A DNA stretch of 64,000 nucleotides from assembly GCA_036417435.1 (NCBI GenBank), contig CM070910.1, positions 73,888,784-73,952,783 on the forward strand, in the 5' to 3' direction. Both the position numbers and the translations under genes were made by a program. This document shows, one piece after another, positions 1 to 12,311 of the stretch (position 1 is the stretch's first letter; each line of letters begins with the position of its first letter). The stretch comes from Inia geoffrensis (taxonomy: Eukaryota; Chordata; Mammalia; Artiodactyla; Iniidae). The notes beneath the pieces are model-generated. The model searched no databases, was not told the DNA's origin, and saw nothing but the letters and a program-made list of their open reading frames with translations.

Positions 1-126
1 TTATTGAATGAAGCCTGTGAAGAGGACTTGAACGCGACGCAGAATTGCGGAAACAAGATATCAGTTGGTAGATAAGAATTGCTCTGAAAGCGTAGGAAAA
101 GAGGCAGCAGTTCGACAGTGATGCAC
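1..126 (+). repeat. Satellite unit, 5'-truncated by the window edge
   Basis: This matches the last ~126 bases before the palindrome in the other units (compare 1,762-1,887 and 10,381-10,506). The array therefore continues to the left of the window. Confidence 0.85.
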
Positions 127-198
127 TTGGCCAAAAAGGGCGTATGCGTTTTTTCCTGAATATATTCAGGAAAAAACGCATACGCCCTTTTTGGCCAA
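127..198. repeat. Perfect 72-bp palindrome of satellite unit 1
   Basis: Reading outward from the centre (GAATATATTC), both arms are complementary over 36 bases with no mismatch and no spacer. It begins TTGGCCAAAAAGGGCG and ends with the complement. Such a sequence could extrude as a cruciform or fold as a hairpin when single-stranded. It lies directly upstream of the L1-like part of the unit. Confidence 0.95.
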
Positions 199-208
199 AC
201 AAGCAAGC

Positions 209-1110
209 CTGCAATGGAAATCCGCACTACAATGAAGTCTCACTTCCCACCAATCAAAAGGGCAGTCCGAAAAAAGTGTAAAATCCAGAGAGGCAGGACA
301 GGCCATGGAGAACCGGCAGCCTTGTTATGCTGATGGACGGGATGTAAATTGCCAACAGCCACTCTGGAGAAGTGGATGGTGTTTCCTGGAACAAAGAGAA
401 AACCAAGCTAGAGATCCTAGGGCACTTCCACTTATGGTGCTATAGATTCGGAACATTTAAATGAAAAAGACACAGCCACACCAAAGTTTGGGGCTGCTCT
501 GTATGGAAACCTTGACTTTGGTACAACCTTGACTTTGGTACAACTATGGTACAACTTCAATATCCCAGAAAGAGAAAAATGGATATAGAAGTTGTGGTAC
601 ATACCTAGAATAGAATATCACTCAACAATGAAATCAATGGCAACAGACCAGTAACAGGACAATGAGTGGATTTTGTTACTATGATTCTAAGTGAAATAAC
701 TCACACAGAAAAAGAAACATCATCAGATATCACTAATACCGGGAATGTAAACACAGCTACGCATGAACTGCATTAGAAAACAAAAGAGAGTCTCACGTTT
801 ACAGAAGAAACTTATGCTTGCTTAACGGGAAAGGAGAGTGGGGAGGCTGCATAAATCCAGAGGTTGATATTAGGAGTGATACCATTCCACAAGCCAAATA
901 TATGTTAGACAAGACCTACACCTTGCTCAACCAAATGGTCTCAACACCCCGTATTCAAAACCCAGGTATATACCTGACTATGAAGAAACTGAAAACCCAT
1001 ACATTTATAGGTCTCCGTAAGAAAATCATTTGTGTACAGTGGCATACACACAGCAGTGTAAATAAGGTAAATCCCCTTATAAAAATAAATTTGTAAAAGA
1101 AAACACAAGG
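209..1110 (+). repeat. L1 3' end embedded in the satellite unit
   Basis: The stretch follows the order of a mammalian L1 3' terminus: a segment like the end of ORF2 (near 209-330, containing GATGTAAATTG), the GGAATATCACTCA segment near 612, the GTGAAATAACTCACACAG segment near 690, then an A-rich end with AAAAATAAATTTG near 1,081. It is strongly diverged and has no open ORF2 frame. The same stretch occupies the same place in each complete unit, for example about 1,970-2,848 and 3,706-4,583. Recognition is by eye from general knowledge of L1 3' ends. Confidence 0.75.
511..544 (+). repeat. 17-bp tandem duplication inside satellite unit 1
   Basis: The 17-mer CTTGACTTTGGTACAAC occurs twice head to tail at 511-527 and 528-544. 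Other units have a single related copy at this position, so it is private to unit 1. Confidence 0.85.
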
Positions 1111-1887
1111 ACCGTTAAATAGAGGGAAATTCTTAAATAAGTCCTTCAGGGCTTTTAAGGAATCTTGGATTTACCACCTCTACATCCACAGCTGTGGGAG
1201 AGATAAGGCTGGACACTTGGGGCTGAAACTATTGGTGAGGGAAGGCAGACCCTTTGAAGTAATGGTGCATCGTTCCCATTCCACGGGTCCCAAATATCCA
1301 GGTTTAAGGGATTTATCCTTCAGCTAAAATATGCATGGAAAACCCAGAATATCGTCCACAGAGTGACCAGGCAAAATTTCTAAAACTCATCGACATTTTC
1401 GCCCCCTGGTACTCGAGTTCTCCATTCCAGATGCGATATTAACATTCTCCCCACTTGGAGAGTCAGTGCCTTTAACCTCTCGTTTGGCCCCGTTTGCAAT
1501 TTCTGTGGAATATGAACAGGAATAAGGAGAACCAATGAGCGATTCACTCTAGGTGTTTGGACGGGCACATTGAACTCTGATGTCCCTCCAGGAAGAAGAA
1601 TTCACCAAAGGCTCAGTGTGCAGTGCCGGAACGAGATTAGGGCGTGAAGAAATACTTCGGGTTTGCGGTCAGCTCACAAAAAAGCGAGTTGAGAAAAGGA
1701 GATTTTCGGCACTGTAATTCACAATCCTGCAGAGTTACAAATGACCCTTATCATCCAAAAATGTATTGAGGAAGGCTGTGAAGAGGACTTGAACGTGACA
1801 CAGAGTTGCAGAAAACAGATAACAGGTGGTAGATAAGAATTGATCTGAAAGCATAGGAAAAGAGACAGCACTTCGACAGTGATGCAC

Positions 1888-1960
1888 TTGGTCAAAAAGG
1901 GCGTATGCTTTCTTTTCCTGAATATATTCAGGAAAAAACGCATATGCCCTTTTTGGCCAA
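1888..1960. repeat. Palindrome of satellite unit 2 (imperfect)
   Basis: Same palindrome as at 127-198, with the AT centre intact and a few arm mismatches (GGTCAA against GGCCAA; an altered base and one extra base in the left T-rich tract). Confidence 0.85.
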
Positions 1961-3624
1961 CCAAGCAAGCCTGCAATGGAAATCAGCACTACAATGAAGT
2001 CTCACTTCTCACTGCTCAAAAGGGCTGTCTGAAAAATATGTAAAATACAGAGAGGCAGGACTGGCCTTGGATAACTGGCAGCCATGTTATGCTGATGGAC
2101 GGGATGTAAATTGCCAACAGCCACTCTGGAGAAGTGGATGGTGTTTCCTGGAACAAAGCAAAAACCAAGCTAGAGAGCCTAGGGCACTTCCACTTATGGT
2201 GCTATAGATTCGGAAAATTTTAATGAAAAAGACACAGACACACCAAAGTTTGAGGCTGCTCTGTGTACGGGAACCTTGACTATGGTACAACTTCAATAGC
2301 CCAGAAAGAGAAAAATGGATATAGAAGTTGTGGTACATACCTACAATGGAATATCACTCAACAGTGAAATCAATGGCAACAGACCAGTAGCAGCATAAAG
2401 AGTGGATTTAGGTACGATGATTCTAAGTGAAATAAGTCACACAGAAAAAGAAACATCATTAGATATCACTAATACTGGGAATGTAAACACGTCTACGCAT
2501 AAAATGCATTACAAAACACAACAGAGTCTCACATTTACAAAAGAAACCTTTGCTAGCTTAAGGGGAAAGGAGAGTGGGGAGGCTGCATAAAACCAGGGCT
2601 TGACATTAGGACAGATACCATTCCACAAGCCAAATATATATTAGACAAGACCTACTCCTTGCTAAACTAAATGGACTCAACAGCCCGTATTCAAAACCTA
2701 GGAATATACCTTACTATGAAGAAACTTAAAACAATTACATTTATAGGTCTCCATAAGAAAGTCATTTCTGTACAGCGGCATAAACATAGCAGTGAAAATA
2801 TGCTAACTCCCCTTATAAAAATAAATTTAAAAAACAAAACACAAAGACTGTGAAATAGAGAGAAATTATTAAATAAGTCCTTCAGGGCTTGTGAGGAATC
2901 TTGGATTTACCACCTCTACATCCACAGCTGGGGGAGAGATAAGGATGGAACCTCGGGGCTGATAAGAGTGGTGAGCGAATGCAGACCCTTTGATGTAATG
3001 GTGCATGGTTCCCATTCCACGGGTCCTAATTCTCCAGGTTTAAGGGATTTATCCTTCAGCTAAAATATTCATGGAAAACCCAGAATATGGACGACCAAGT
3101 GACCAGGCAAAATTTCTAAAACTGATCGCCATTTTCGCCCCCTGGTAATCGAGTTCGCCATTCCAGATGCGTTATTAACACTCTCCCCACTTGCAGAGTC
3201 AGTGCCTTTAACCTCTTGTTTGGCACAATTTGCAATTTCTGCGGAAAATGAACAGGAATAAGGAGAACCAGTGAGCAACTAACTCTACGTGTTTGGACGG
3301 GCACATTGAACTCTGATGTCCCCCCAGGAAGAAGAATTCACCAAAGGCTCAGTGTGCAGTGCCGGAACGAGATTAGGGCGTGAAGCAATTCTTCGGATTT
3401 GCGGTCAGCTCACAAAAAAGCGAGCTGAGAAAAGGAGATTTTTGGCCCTGTAATTCACAATCCTGCAGAGTTACAAATGACCCCTATCATCCAAAAATGT
3501 ATTGAAGGAAGGCTGTGAAGAGGAGTCCAAGGCGACGCAGAATTGCAGAAAACAGATATCAGGGGGTAGATAAGAATTGCTCTGAAAGCACAGGGAAAGA
3601 GGCAGCAGTTCGACAGTGATGCAC
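1888..3624 (+). repeat. Satellite unit 2 (1,737 bp)
   Basis: Complete unit. The part after about 2,270 is nearly identical to unit 3 at an offset of 1,735 bp, so the two share a recent tandem duplication. Confidence 0.85.
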
Positions 3625-3696
3625 TTGGCCAAAAAGGGTGTATGCGTTTTTCCCTGAATATATTCAGCAAAAAACGCATGCGCACTTTTTGGACAA
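3625..3696. repeat. Palindrome of satellite unit 3 (imperfect)
   Basis: Arms carry paired mismatches (GGGTGT on the left; GCGCAC and GGACAA on the right). The centre is intact. Confidence 0.85.
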
Positions 3697-5359
3697 CCAA
3701 GAAAGCCTGCAATGGAAATCCGCACTACAAAGAAGTCTCACTTCCCACCGATCGAAAGGGTCGTTTGAAAAATGTGTAACATCCAGAGAGGCAGGGCAGG
3801 CCTTGGAGAACCGGCAGCCTTGTTATGCTGATGGGCGGGATGTAAATGCCAACAGCCACTCTGGAGAAGTGGATGGTGTTTCCTGGAACAAAGAATAAAA
3901 CAAGCTAGAGAGCCTAGGGCACTTCCACTTATCGTGTTACAGATTCGAAAAATTTTAATGAAAAAGACACAGCCACACCAAAGTTTGGGGCTGCTGTGTG
4001 TACGGGAACCTTGACTATGGTACAACTTCAATAGCCCAGAAAGAGAAAAATGGATATAGAAATTGTGGTACATACCTACAATGGAATATCACTCAACAGT
4101 GAAATCAATGGCAACAGACCAGTAGCAGCATAAAGAGTGGATTTAGGTACGATGATTCTAAGTGAAATAAGTCACACAGAAAAAGAAACATCATTAGATA
4201 TCACTAATACTGGGAATGTAAACACGTCTACGCATAAAATGCATTACAAAACACAACAGAGTCTCACATTTACAAAAGAAACCTTTGCTAGCTTAAGGGG
4301 AAAGGAGAGTGGGGAGGCTGCATAAAACCAGGGCTTGACATTAGGACAGATACCATTCCACAAGCCAAATATATATAAGACAAGACCTACTCCTTGATAA
4401 ACTAAATGGACTCAACAGCCCGTATTCAAAACCTAGGAATATACCTTACTATGAAGAAACTTAAAACAATTACATTTATAGGTCTTCATAAGAAAGTCAT
4501 TTCTGTACAGCGGCATAAACATAGCAGTTAAAATAAGCTAACTCCCCTTATAAAAATAAATTTAAAAAACAAAACACAAAGACTGTGAAATAGAGAGAAA
4601 TTATTAAATAAGTCCTTCAGGGCTTGTGAGGAATTTTGGATTTACCACCTCTACATCCACAGCTGGGGGAGAGGTAAGGATGGAACCTCGGGGCTGATAA
4701 GAGTGGTGAGCGAATGCAGACCCTTTGATGTAATGGTGCATGGTTCCCATTCCACGGGTCCTAATTCTCCAGGTTTAAGGGATTTATCCTTCAGCTAAAA
4801 TATTCATGGAAAACCCAGAATATGGACGACCAAGTGACCAGGCAAAATTTCTTAAACTGATCGCCATTTTCGCCCCCTGGTAATCGAGTTCGCCATTCCA
4901 GATGCGTTATTAACACTCTCCCCACTTGAAGAGTCAGTGCCTTTAACCTCTTGTTTGGCACAATTTGCAATTTCTGCGGAAAATGAACAGGAATAAGGAG
5001 AACCAATGAGCAACTAACTCTACGTGTTTGGACGGGCACATTGAACTCTGATGTCCCCCCAGGAAGAAGAATTCACCAAAGGCTCAGTGTGCAGTGCCGG
5101 AACGAGATTAGGGCGTGAAGCAATTCTTCGGATTTGCGGTCAGCTCACAAAAAAGTGAGCTGAGAAAAGGAGATTTTTGGCCCTGTAATTCACAATCCTG
5201 CAGAGTTACAAATGACCCCTATCATCCAAAAATGTATTGAAGGAAGGCTGTGAAGAGGAGTCGAAGGCGTCGCAGAATTGCAGAAAACAGATATCAGGGG
5301 GTAGATAAGAATTGCTCTGAAAGCACAGGGAAAGAGGCAGCAGTTCGACAGTGATGCAC
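3625..5359 (+). repeat. Satellite unit 3 (1,735 bp)
   Basis: Complete unit, nearly identical to unit 2 upstream and to unit 4 downstream over the duplicated block 2,270-5,775. The L1-like part ends at the A-rich stretch near 4,552-4,583. Confidence 0.85.
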
Positions 5360-5431
5360 TTGGCCAAAAAGGGTGTATGCGTTTTTCCCTGAATATATTC
5401 AGCAAAAAACGCATGCGCCCTTTTTGGACAA
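5360..5431. repeat. Palindrome of satellite unit 4 (imperfect)
   Basis: Shares most arm substitutions with the palindrome at 3,625-3,696, as expected for a recent copy. Confidence 0.85.
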
Positions 5432-7093
5432 CCAAGAAAGCCTGCAATGGAAATCCGCACTACAAAGAAGTCTCACTTCCCACCGATCGAAAGGGTCGTT
5501 TGAAAAATGTGTAACATCCAGAGAGGCAGGGCAGGCCATGGAGAACCGGCAGCCTTGTTATGCTGATGGGCGGGATGTAAATGCCAACAGCCACTCTGGA
5601 GAAGTGGATGGTGTTTCCTGGAACAAAGAAAAAACCAAGCTAGAGAGCCTAGGGCACTTCCACTTACCGTGTTACAGATTCGGAAAATTTTAATGAAAAA
5701 GACACAGCCACACCAAAGTTTGGGGCTGCTCTGTGTACGGGAACCTTGACTATGGTACAACTTCAATAGCCCAGATAGAGAAAAATGTATATAGAAGTTG
5801 TGGTATATTCCTAAAATGGAATATCACTCAACAATGAAATAAATGGCAACAGACCAGTAGCAGCATAATGAGTGGATTTAGGTACGATGATTCTAAGTGA
5901 AATAAGTGACACAGAAATAGAAACATCATAAGATATCACTAATACCGGGAATGTAAACACGGCTACGCCTGAAGTACATTACAAAACACAACAGAGTCTC
6001 ACAATTACACAAGAAACTTATGCTTGCTTAAGGGGAAAGCAGAGTGGGCAGGCTGCATATACCAGAGGTTGACCTTAGGACAGATACCATTCCACAAGCC
6101 AAATATATATTAGACAAGACTTACTCCATGCTCAACCAAAAGGAGTCAACACCCCATGTTCAAAACCTAGGAATATACCTGACTATGAAGAGACTTAAAA
6201 CCCATACATTTATAGGTCTCCGTAAGAATATCATTTGTGAACAGCGGCATAAACACAACAGTGAAAATAAGCAAAATCCCCTTTTAAAAATAAATTTGAA
6301 AAACAAAACACAAAGACGGTGAAATAGAGAGAAATTCTTAAATAAGTCCTTCAAGGCTTGTGAGGACACTTGGATTTACCACCTCTACATCAACACCTGG
6401 GGGAGAGATAAGGCTGCACACTTGGGAATGATAGGATTGGTGAGGGATTGCAGACGGTTTGAGGTAATGTTGCATGGTTCCCATTCCACGGGTCCCAAAT
6501 CTCCAGGTTTAAGGGAGTTATCCTTCAGCTAAAATATGCTTGCAAAACCGAGAATATGGTCCACCAAGTGACCAGGCAAACTTTCTAAAACTCATCGCCA
6601 TTTTCGCCCCCTGGTAGTCGAGTTCACCGTTCCAGATGCGTTATTAACACTCGCCACACTTGGAGAGTCAGTGTATTTAACCTCTTGCTTGGCACAGTTT
6701 GCATTTTCTGTGGAAGGTGAACAGGAATAAGGAGAACCCATGAGCGACTAACTCTATGTGTTTGGACGGGCACATTGAACTCTGATTTCCCTCCAGGAAG
6801 TAGAATTCACCAAAGGCTCAGCGTGCCATGACGGAAAGAGGTTAGAGCCTGAAGCATTTCTTCGGATTTGTGGTCAGCTATCAAGAAAGCGAGTTGACAA
6901 AAGGAGATTTGGGGCACTGTAATTCACAATCCTGCAGAGATACAAATGACCCCTATCATCCAAAAATTTATTGAGGGAAGGCTGTGAAGAGGACTTGAAG
7001 GCAATGAAGAATTGCAGAAAACAAATATCAGGTGGTAGATAAGAATTGCTCTGAAAGCATAGGAAAAGAGGCAGCACTTCGACAGTGATTCAC
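5360..7093 (+). repeat. Satellite unit 4 (1,734 bp)
   Basis: Complete unit. It is nearly identical to unit 3 up to about 5,775 and then diverges, which marks the right limit of the recent duplication. Confidence 0.85.
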
Positions 7094-7129
7094 TTGGCCA
7101 AAAAGGGCGTATGCGTTTTTTTCCTGAAT
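7094..7129. repeat. Half palindrome: left arm only
   Basis: The left arm is present through TTCCTGAAT; the centre and right arm, about 36-45 bp, are missing. This is the product expected from deletion across a hairpin. Confidence 0.85.
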
Positions 7130-8760
7130 GGAAATCCGCAGTACACTGAAGTCTCACTTCCTCCCGATCAAAAGGGACGTCCGAAAAAAGTGTAAAATCC
7201 AGAGAGGTAGGACAGGCCAAGGAGAACCGGCAGCCTTGATATGCTAATGGGCGGGATGTAAATTGCCAACAGCCACTTTGGAGAAGTGTATGGTGTTTCC
7301 TGGAACAAAGCAAAATCCAAGCTAGAGAGCCTAGGGTACTTCCACTTATGGTGCTATAGATTCTGAAAATTTAAATGAAAAAGACACAGCCACACCAAAG
7401 TTTGGGGCTGCTCTGTGTACGGGAACCTTGACTATGGTAGAACTTTATAGCCCAGAACGAGAAAAATGGATATAGAAGTTGTGGTACATACCTACAATGG
7501 AATATCACTCAACAATGAAATCAATGGCAACAGACCAGTAGCAGGATAATATGTGGATTTAGGTACGATGATTCTAAGTGAAATAAGTCACACAGAAAAA
7601 GAAACATCATAAGATATCATTAATACCGGGAATGTAAACACGGCTACGCATGAACTGCATTACAAAACACAACAGAGTCTCACAATTACACAAGAAAGTT
7701 ATGCTTGCTTAATGGGAAAGGAGAGTGGTGGGCTGCATAAAACCAGAGGTTGACATTAGGACTGATACCATTCAACAAGCCAAATATATATTAGAAAAGA
7801 CCTACTCCTAGCTCAACCAAATGGATTCAACACCACGTAATCAAAACCTAGGAATATACGTGACTCTGAAGAAACTTAAAACCCATATATTTATAGGTCT
7901 CCGTAAGAAAATCATTTGTGTATAGCGGCATATACACAACAGTGAAAATAAGCTATCTCCCCTTATAAAAATAAATTTGAAAAACAAAACACAAAGACTG
8001 TGAAATAGAGAGAAATTCTTAAATAAGTAATTCAGGGCTTGTGAGGAATCTAGGATTTTCCACCTCTACATCCACAGATGGGGGAGAGATAAGGCTGGAC
8101 ACTTGGGGCTGATAGGATTGGTGAGGGAATGCAGACCCTTGAGGTAATGGTGCATGGTTCCCATTCCACGGGTCCTAAATCTCCAGGTTTAAGGGATTTA
8201 TCCTTCAGCTAAAATATGCATGGAAATGCCAGAATATGTTCCACCAAGTGACCAGGCAAAATTTCTAAAACTCATCGCCATTTTCGCCCCCTGGTTCTCG
8301 TGTTCGCCGTTCCAGATGCGTTATTAACACTCTCCCCACTTGGAGAGTCAGTGCCTTCAATCTCTTGTTTGGCACAGTTTGCAATTTCTGCGGAAGATGA
8401 ACAGGAAAAAGCGGAACCAATGAGCGACTAACTCTATGTGTTTGGACGTTCACATTGAACTGTGATTTCCGTCCTGGAAGAAGAATTCACCAAAGGCTCA
8501 GCCTGCCGTGCTGGAACGAGATTAGGGCCTGAAGCATTTCTACGGGTTTGTGGTCAGCTCACAAGAAAGCGAGTTGAGAAAATGAGATTTGGGGCACTGT
8601 AATTCACAATCCTGCAGAGTTACAAATGACACCTATCATCGAAAAATTTAATGAAGGAAGGCTGTGAAGAGGTCTTGAAGGCAATGAAGAATTGCAGAAA
8701 ACAGACATCAGGTGGTAGATAAGAATTGCTCTGAAAGTATAGGAAAACAGGCAGCACTTT
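7094..8760 (+). repeat. Satellite unit 5 (about 1,665 bp, palindrome half deleted)
   Basis: Complete apart from the missing right arm of the palindrome. After the left arm (7,094-7,129) the sequence passes straight to GGAAATCCGCA, the start of the L1-like part. The right end is set where the TA-rich tract of the next unit begins. Confidence 0.8.
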
Positions 8761-8843
8761 TACAGTATATATAATATTATAATATATATAATATATTATA
8801 TAATATATTCAGGAAAAAAGGCATACGCCCTTTTATGTCCAAC
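8761..8843. repeat. TA-rich tract plus surviving right arm of the palindrome
   Basis: About 50 bp of almost pure A/T (8,765-8,810), itself rich in short inverted TATA-type repeats, stands where the left arm should be. The right arm then follows (AGGAAAAAAGGCATACGCC) with several substitutions. Confidence 0.85.
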
Positions 8844-10506
8844 GAAGCAATCCCGCAATTGATATCCGCACTACAATGAATTCTCACTACCCACCGATCC
8901 AAAGGGCCGTCCGAAAAAAGTGTAAAATACACAGAGGCAGGACAGGCCTTGGAGAACGGGCAGCCTTGTTATGCTGATGGGCGGGAAATAAATTGCCAAC
9001 AGCCACTCTGGAGAAATGTATGGTGTTTCCTGGAACAAAGCAAAAACCAAGCTAGAGAGCCTAGGACACTTCCACTTATGGTTCTATAGATTCGGAAAAT
9101 TTAAACGAAAAAGACACAGCCACACCAAAGTTTGGGGCTGCTCTGTTTTTGGAAACTTTGACCACGGTACAACTTCAAGAGCCCGGAAATAGAAAAATGG
9201 ATATAGAAGTTTTGGTACATACCTGCAATGGAATATCACTCAACAATGAAATCAATCGCAACAGACCAGTAGCAGCATAAAGAGTGGATTTAGGTACGAT
9301 GATTCTAAGTGAAATAAGAGACACAGAAAAAGAAACATCATAAGATAACACTAATACCGGGAATGTAAACACGGCTACGCATGAACTGCATTACAAAACA
9401 CAACGGAGTCTCACATTTACACTAGAAACTTATGCTTGCTTAAGGGGAAAGGAGAGTGGGGAGTCTGCATAGAACCAGAGGTTGACATTAGGACAGATAC
9501 CATTCCATAAGCCAAATATATATTAGACAAGGCCTACTCCTTGCTCAACCAAATGGACTCAACACCCCGTATTCAAAACCTAGGAATATACCTGACTATG
9601 AAGAAACTTAAAACCCATACATTTATAGGTCTCCATAAGAAAATCACTTGTGTACAGCAGCATACACACAGCAGTGTAAATAAGCTAAATCCCCTTATAA
9701 AAATAAATTTGAAAAAGAAAACACAAGGACTGTGAAATTGAGAGAAATTCTTAAAGAAATCCTTCAGGGCTTGTGAGGAATCTTGGATTTACCACCTCTA
9801 CATCCACAGCTGGGGGAGAGATAAGGCTGGACACTTTGGGCTGATAGGATTGGTGAGGGAATGCAGACCCTTTGAGGTAATGGTGCATGGTTCCCATTCC
9901 ACGGGTACCAAATCTCCAGGTTTAAGGGATTTATCCTTCAGCTAAAATATCCATGCAAATTCCAGAATATGGTCCACCAAGTCACCAGGCAAACTTTCTA
10001 AAACTCTTTGCCATTTTCGCCCCCTGTTACTCAAGTTCACCGTTCCAGATGCGTTATTAACACTCTCCCCACTTGAAGAGTCAGTGTCTTTAACCTCTTG
10101 TTTGGCACAGTTTACAATATCTGCGGAAGATGAACAGGAAAAAGGAGAACAAATGAGCGACTAACTCTATGTGTTTGGCCAGGCATATTGAACTGTGATT
10201 TCCATCCAGGAAGTAGAATTCACCAAAGGCTCAGCCTGCCGTGCCGGAACCAGATTGGGGCCTGAAGCATTTCTTCGGGTTTGCGGTCAGCTCACAAGAT
10301 AGCGAGTTGACAAAAGGAGATTTGGCACACTGTAATTCACAATACTGCAGAGTTACAAATGACCCCTAAAACCCAAAAATTTATTGAAGGAAGGCTGTGA
10401 AGAGGACTTGAAGGCAATGAAGAATGGCAGAAAACAGATATCAGGTGGTAGATAAGAATTGCTCTGAAAGCATAGGAAAAGAGGCAGCACTTCGACAGTG
10501 ATGCAC
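8761..10506 (+). repeat. Satellite unit 6 (about 1,746 bp, palindrome left arm replaced)
   Basis: Complete unit, except that the left arm of the palindrome is replaced by a TA-rich tract. The remainder runs in the usual order through the L1-like and non-L1 halves. Confidence 0.8.
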
Positions 10507-10578
10507 TTGGCCAAAAAGGGCGTATGCGTTTTTTCCTGAATATATTCAGGAAAAAACGTATACGCCCTTTTTGGCCAA
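10507..10578. repeat. Palindrome of satellite unit 7 (one mismatch)
   Basis: 72 bp, complementary throughout except one pair in the right arm (ACGTA instead of ACGCA). Confidence 0.9.
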
Positions 10579-12239
10579 CCAAGCAAGCCTGCAATGGAAA
10601 TCTGCACTACACTGAAGTCTCACTTCCCACCGATCAAAAGGGCGGTCCGAAAAAAGTGTAAAATCCAGAGAGGCAGGACAGGCCATGGAGAACCGGCAGC
10701 CTTGATATGCTGATGGCCGGGATGTAAATTGCCAACAGCCACACTGGAGAATTGTATGGTGCTTCCTGGAACAAAGCAAAAACATGGCTAGAGAGCCTAG
10801 GGCACTTCCACTTATGGTGCTGTAGATTCGGAAAATTTAAATGAAAAAGACACAGCCACACCAAAGTTTGTGGCTTCTCTTTTTACGGGAACCTTGACTA
10901 TGGTACAACTTCAATAGCCCAGAAAGAGAAAAATGGATATAGAAATTGTGGTACATGCCTACAATGGAATATCACTCAACAATGATATCCATGGCAACAG
11001 ACCAGTAGCAGCATAATGAGTGTATTTAGGTACGATGATTCTAAGTGAAATAAGTCACACAGAAAAAGAAACATCATAAGATATCACTAATACCGGGAAT
11101 GTAAACACGGCTACGCATGAACTGCATTTCAAAACACAGCAGAGTCTCACATTTACAAAAGAAATTTATGCTTGCTTAAGGTCAAAGGAGAGTGGGGAGG
11201 CTGCATAAAACCAGAGATGGACATTAGGACAGATACCATTCCATAAGCCAAATATATATTAGACAAGACCTACTCCTCGCTCAACCAAATCGACTCAACA
11301 CCCCATATTCCATACCTAGGAATATACCTGACTGTGAAGAAACTTAAAACCCATACATTTATAGGTCTCTATAAGAAAATCATTTGTGTACAGCAGCATA
11401 AACACAACAGTGAAAATAAGCTAACTCCCCTTATAAAAATAAATTTGAAGAAAAAAACACAAAGACTGTGAAATAGAGAGAAATTCTTAAATAAGTCCTT
11501 CAGGGCTTGTGAGGAATCTTCGATTTACCACCTCTACATCCACATCTGGGGGAGAGATAAGGCTGGACACTTTGGGCTGATAGGATTGGTGAGATACAGA
11601 CCCTTTGTGGTAATGGTGCATGGTTCCCATTCCACGGGTCCCAAATCTCCAGGTTTAAGGGATTTATCCTTCAGCTAAAATATGCATGGGAAACCCAGAA
11701 TATGGTCCACCAAGTCACCAGGCAAACTTTCTAAAACTCTTCGCCATTTTCGCCCCCTGTTACGCAATTTCGCCGTTCCAGACGCGTTATTAGCACTCTC
11801 CCCACTTTGAATGTCAGTGCCTTTAACCTCTTGTTTGTCACAGTTTGCAATTTCTGCGGAAGATGAACAGGAACAAGGAGAACCAATGAGCGACTAACTC
11901 TATGTGTTTGGACGGGCACATTGAACTCTGATTTCCATCCAGGAAGAAGAATTCACCAAAGGCTCAGCGTGTCGTGCCGTAACGAGATAAGGACCTGAAG
12001 CATTTCTTCAAGTTTGCGGTCAGCTAACAAGAAAGCGAGTTGACAGAAGGAGATTTGGGGCACTGTAATTCACAATCCTGCAGAGTTACAAATGACCCCT
12101 ATCATCCAAAAATTTATTGAAGGAAGGCTGTGAAGAGGACTTGAAGGCAATGAAGAATTGCAGAAAATATACATCAGGTGGTAGATAAGAATTGCTCTGA
12201 AAGCATCGAAAAAGAGGCAGCACTTCGACAGTGATGCAC
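10507..12239 (+). repeat. Satellite unit 7 (1,733 bp)
   Basis: Complete unit with a well-preserved palindrome at its left end and the L1-like part at about 10,589-11,465. Confidence 0.85.
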
Positions 12240-12311
12240 TTGGCCAAAAAGGGCGTATGCGTTTTTTCCTGAATATATTCAGGAAAAAACTCATACGCCT
12301 TTTTTGTCCAA
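12240..12311. repeat. Palindrome of satellite unit 8 (imperfect)
   Basis: Intact centre, three or four mismatched pairs in the right arm (CTCATACGCC, TTGTCCAA). Confidence 0.85.

Larger units (their letters stand above)
127..1887 (+). repeat. Satellite unit 1 (1,761 bp)
   Basis: Complete unit measured from palindrome start to palindrome start. It is about 26 bp longer than its neighbours, partly because of a 17-bp direct duplication at 511-544. L1-like sequence spans about 209-1,110 and the non-L1 half about 1,111-1,887. Confidence 0.85.

Noticed and set aside
1719..1976. Recurring open frames of ~85 codons spanning the palindrome (also at 3,455, 5,190, 10,337 and 12,070, minus strand).
   Set aside because: They recur because the satellite recurs, overlap in alternative frames, and lie over the palindrome and L1 relic.
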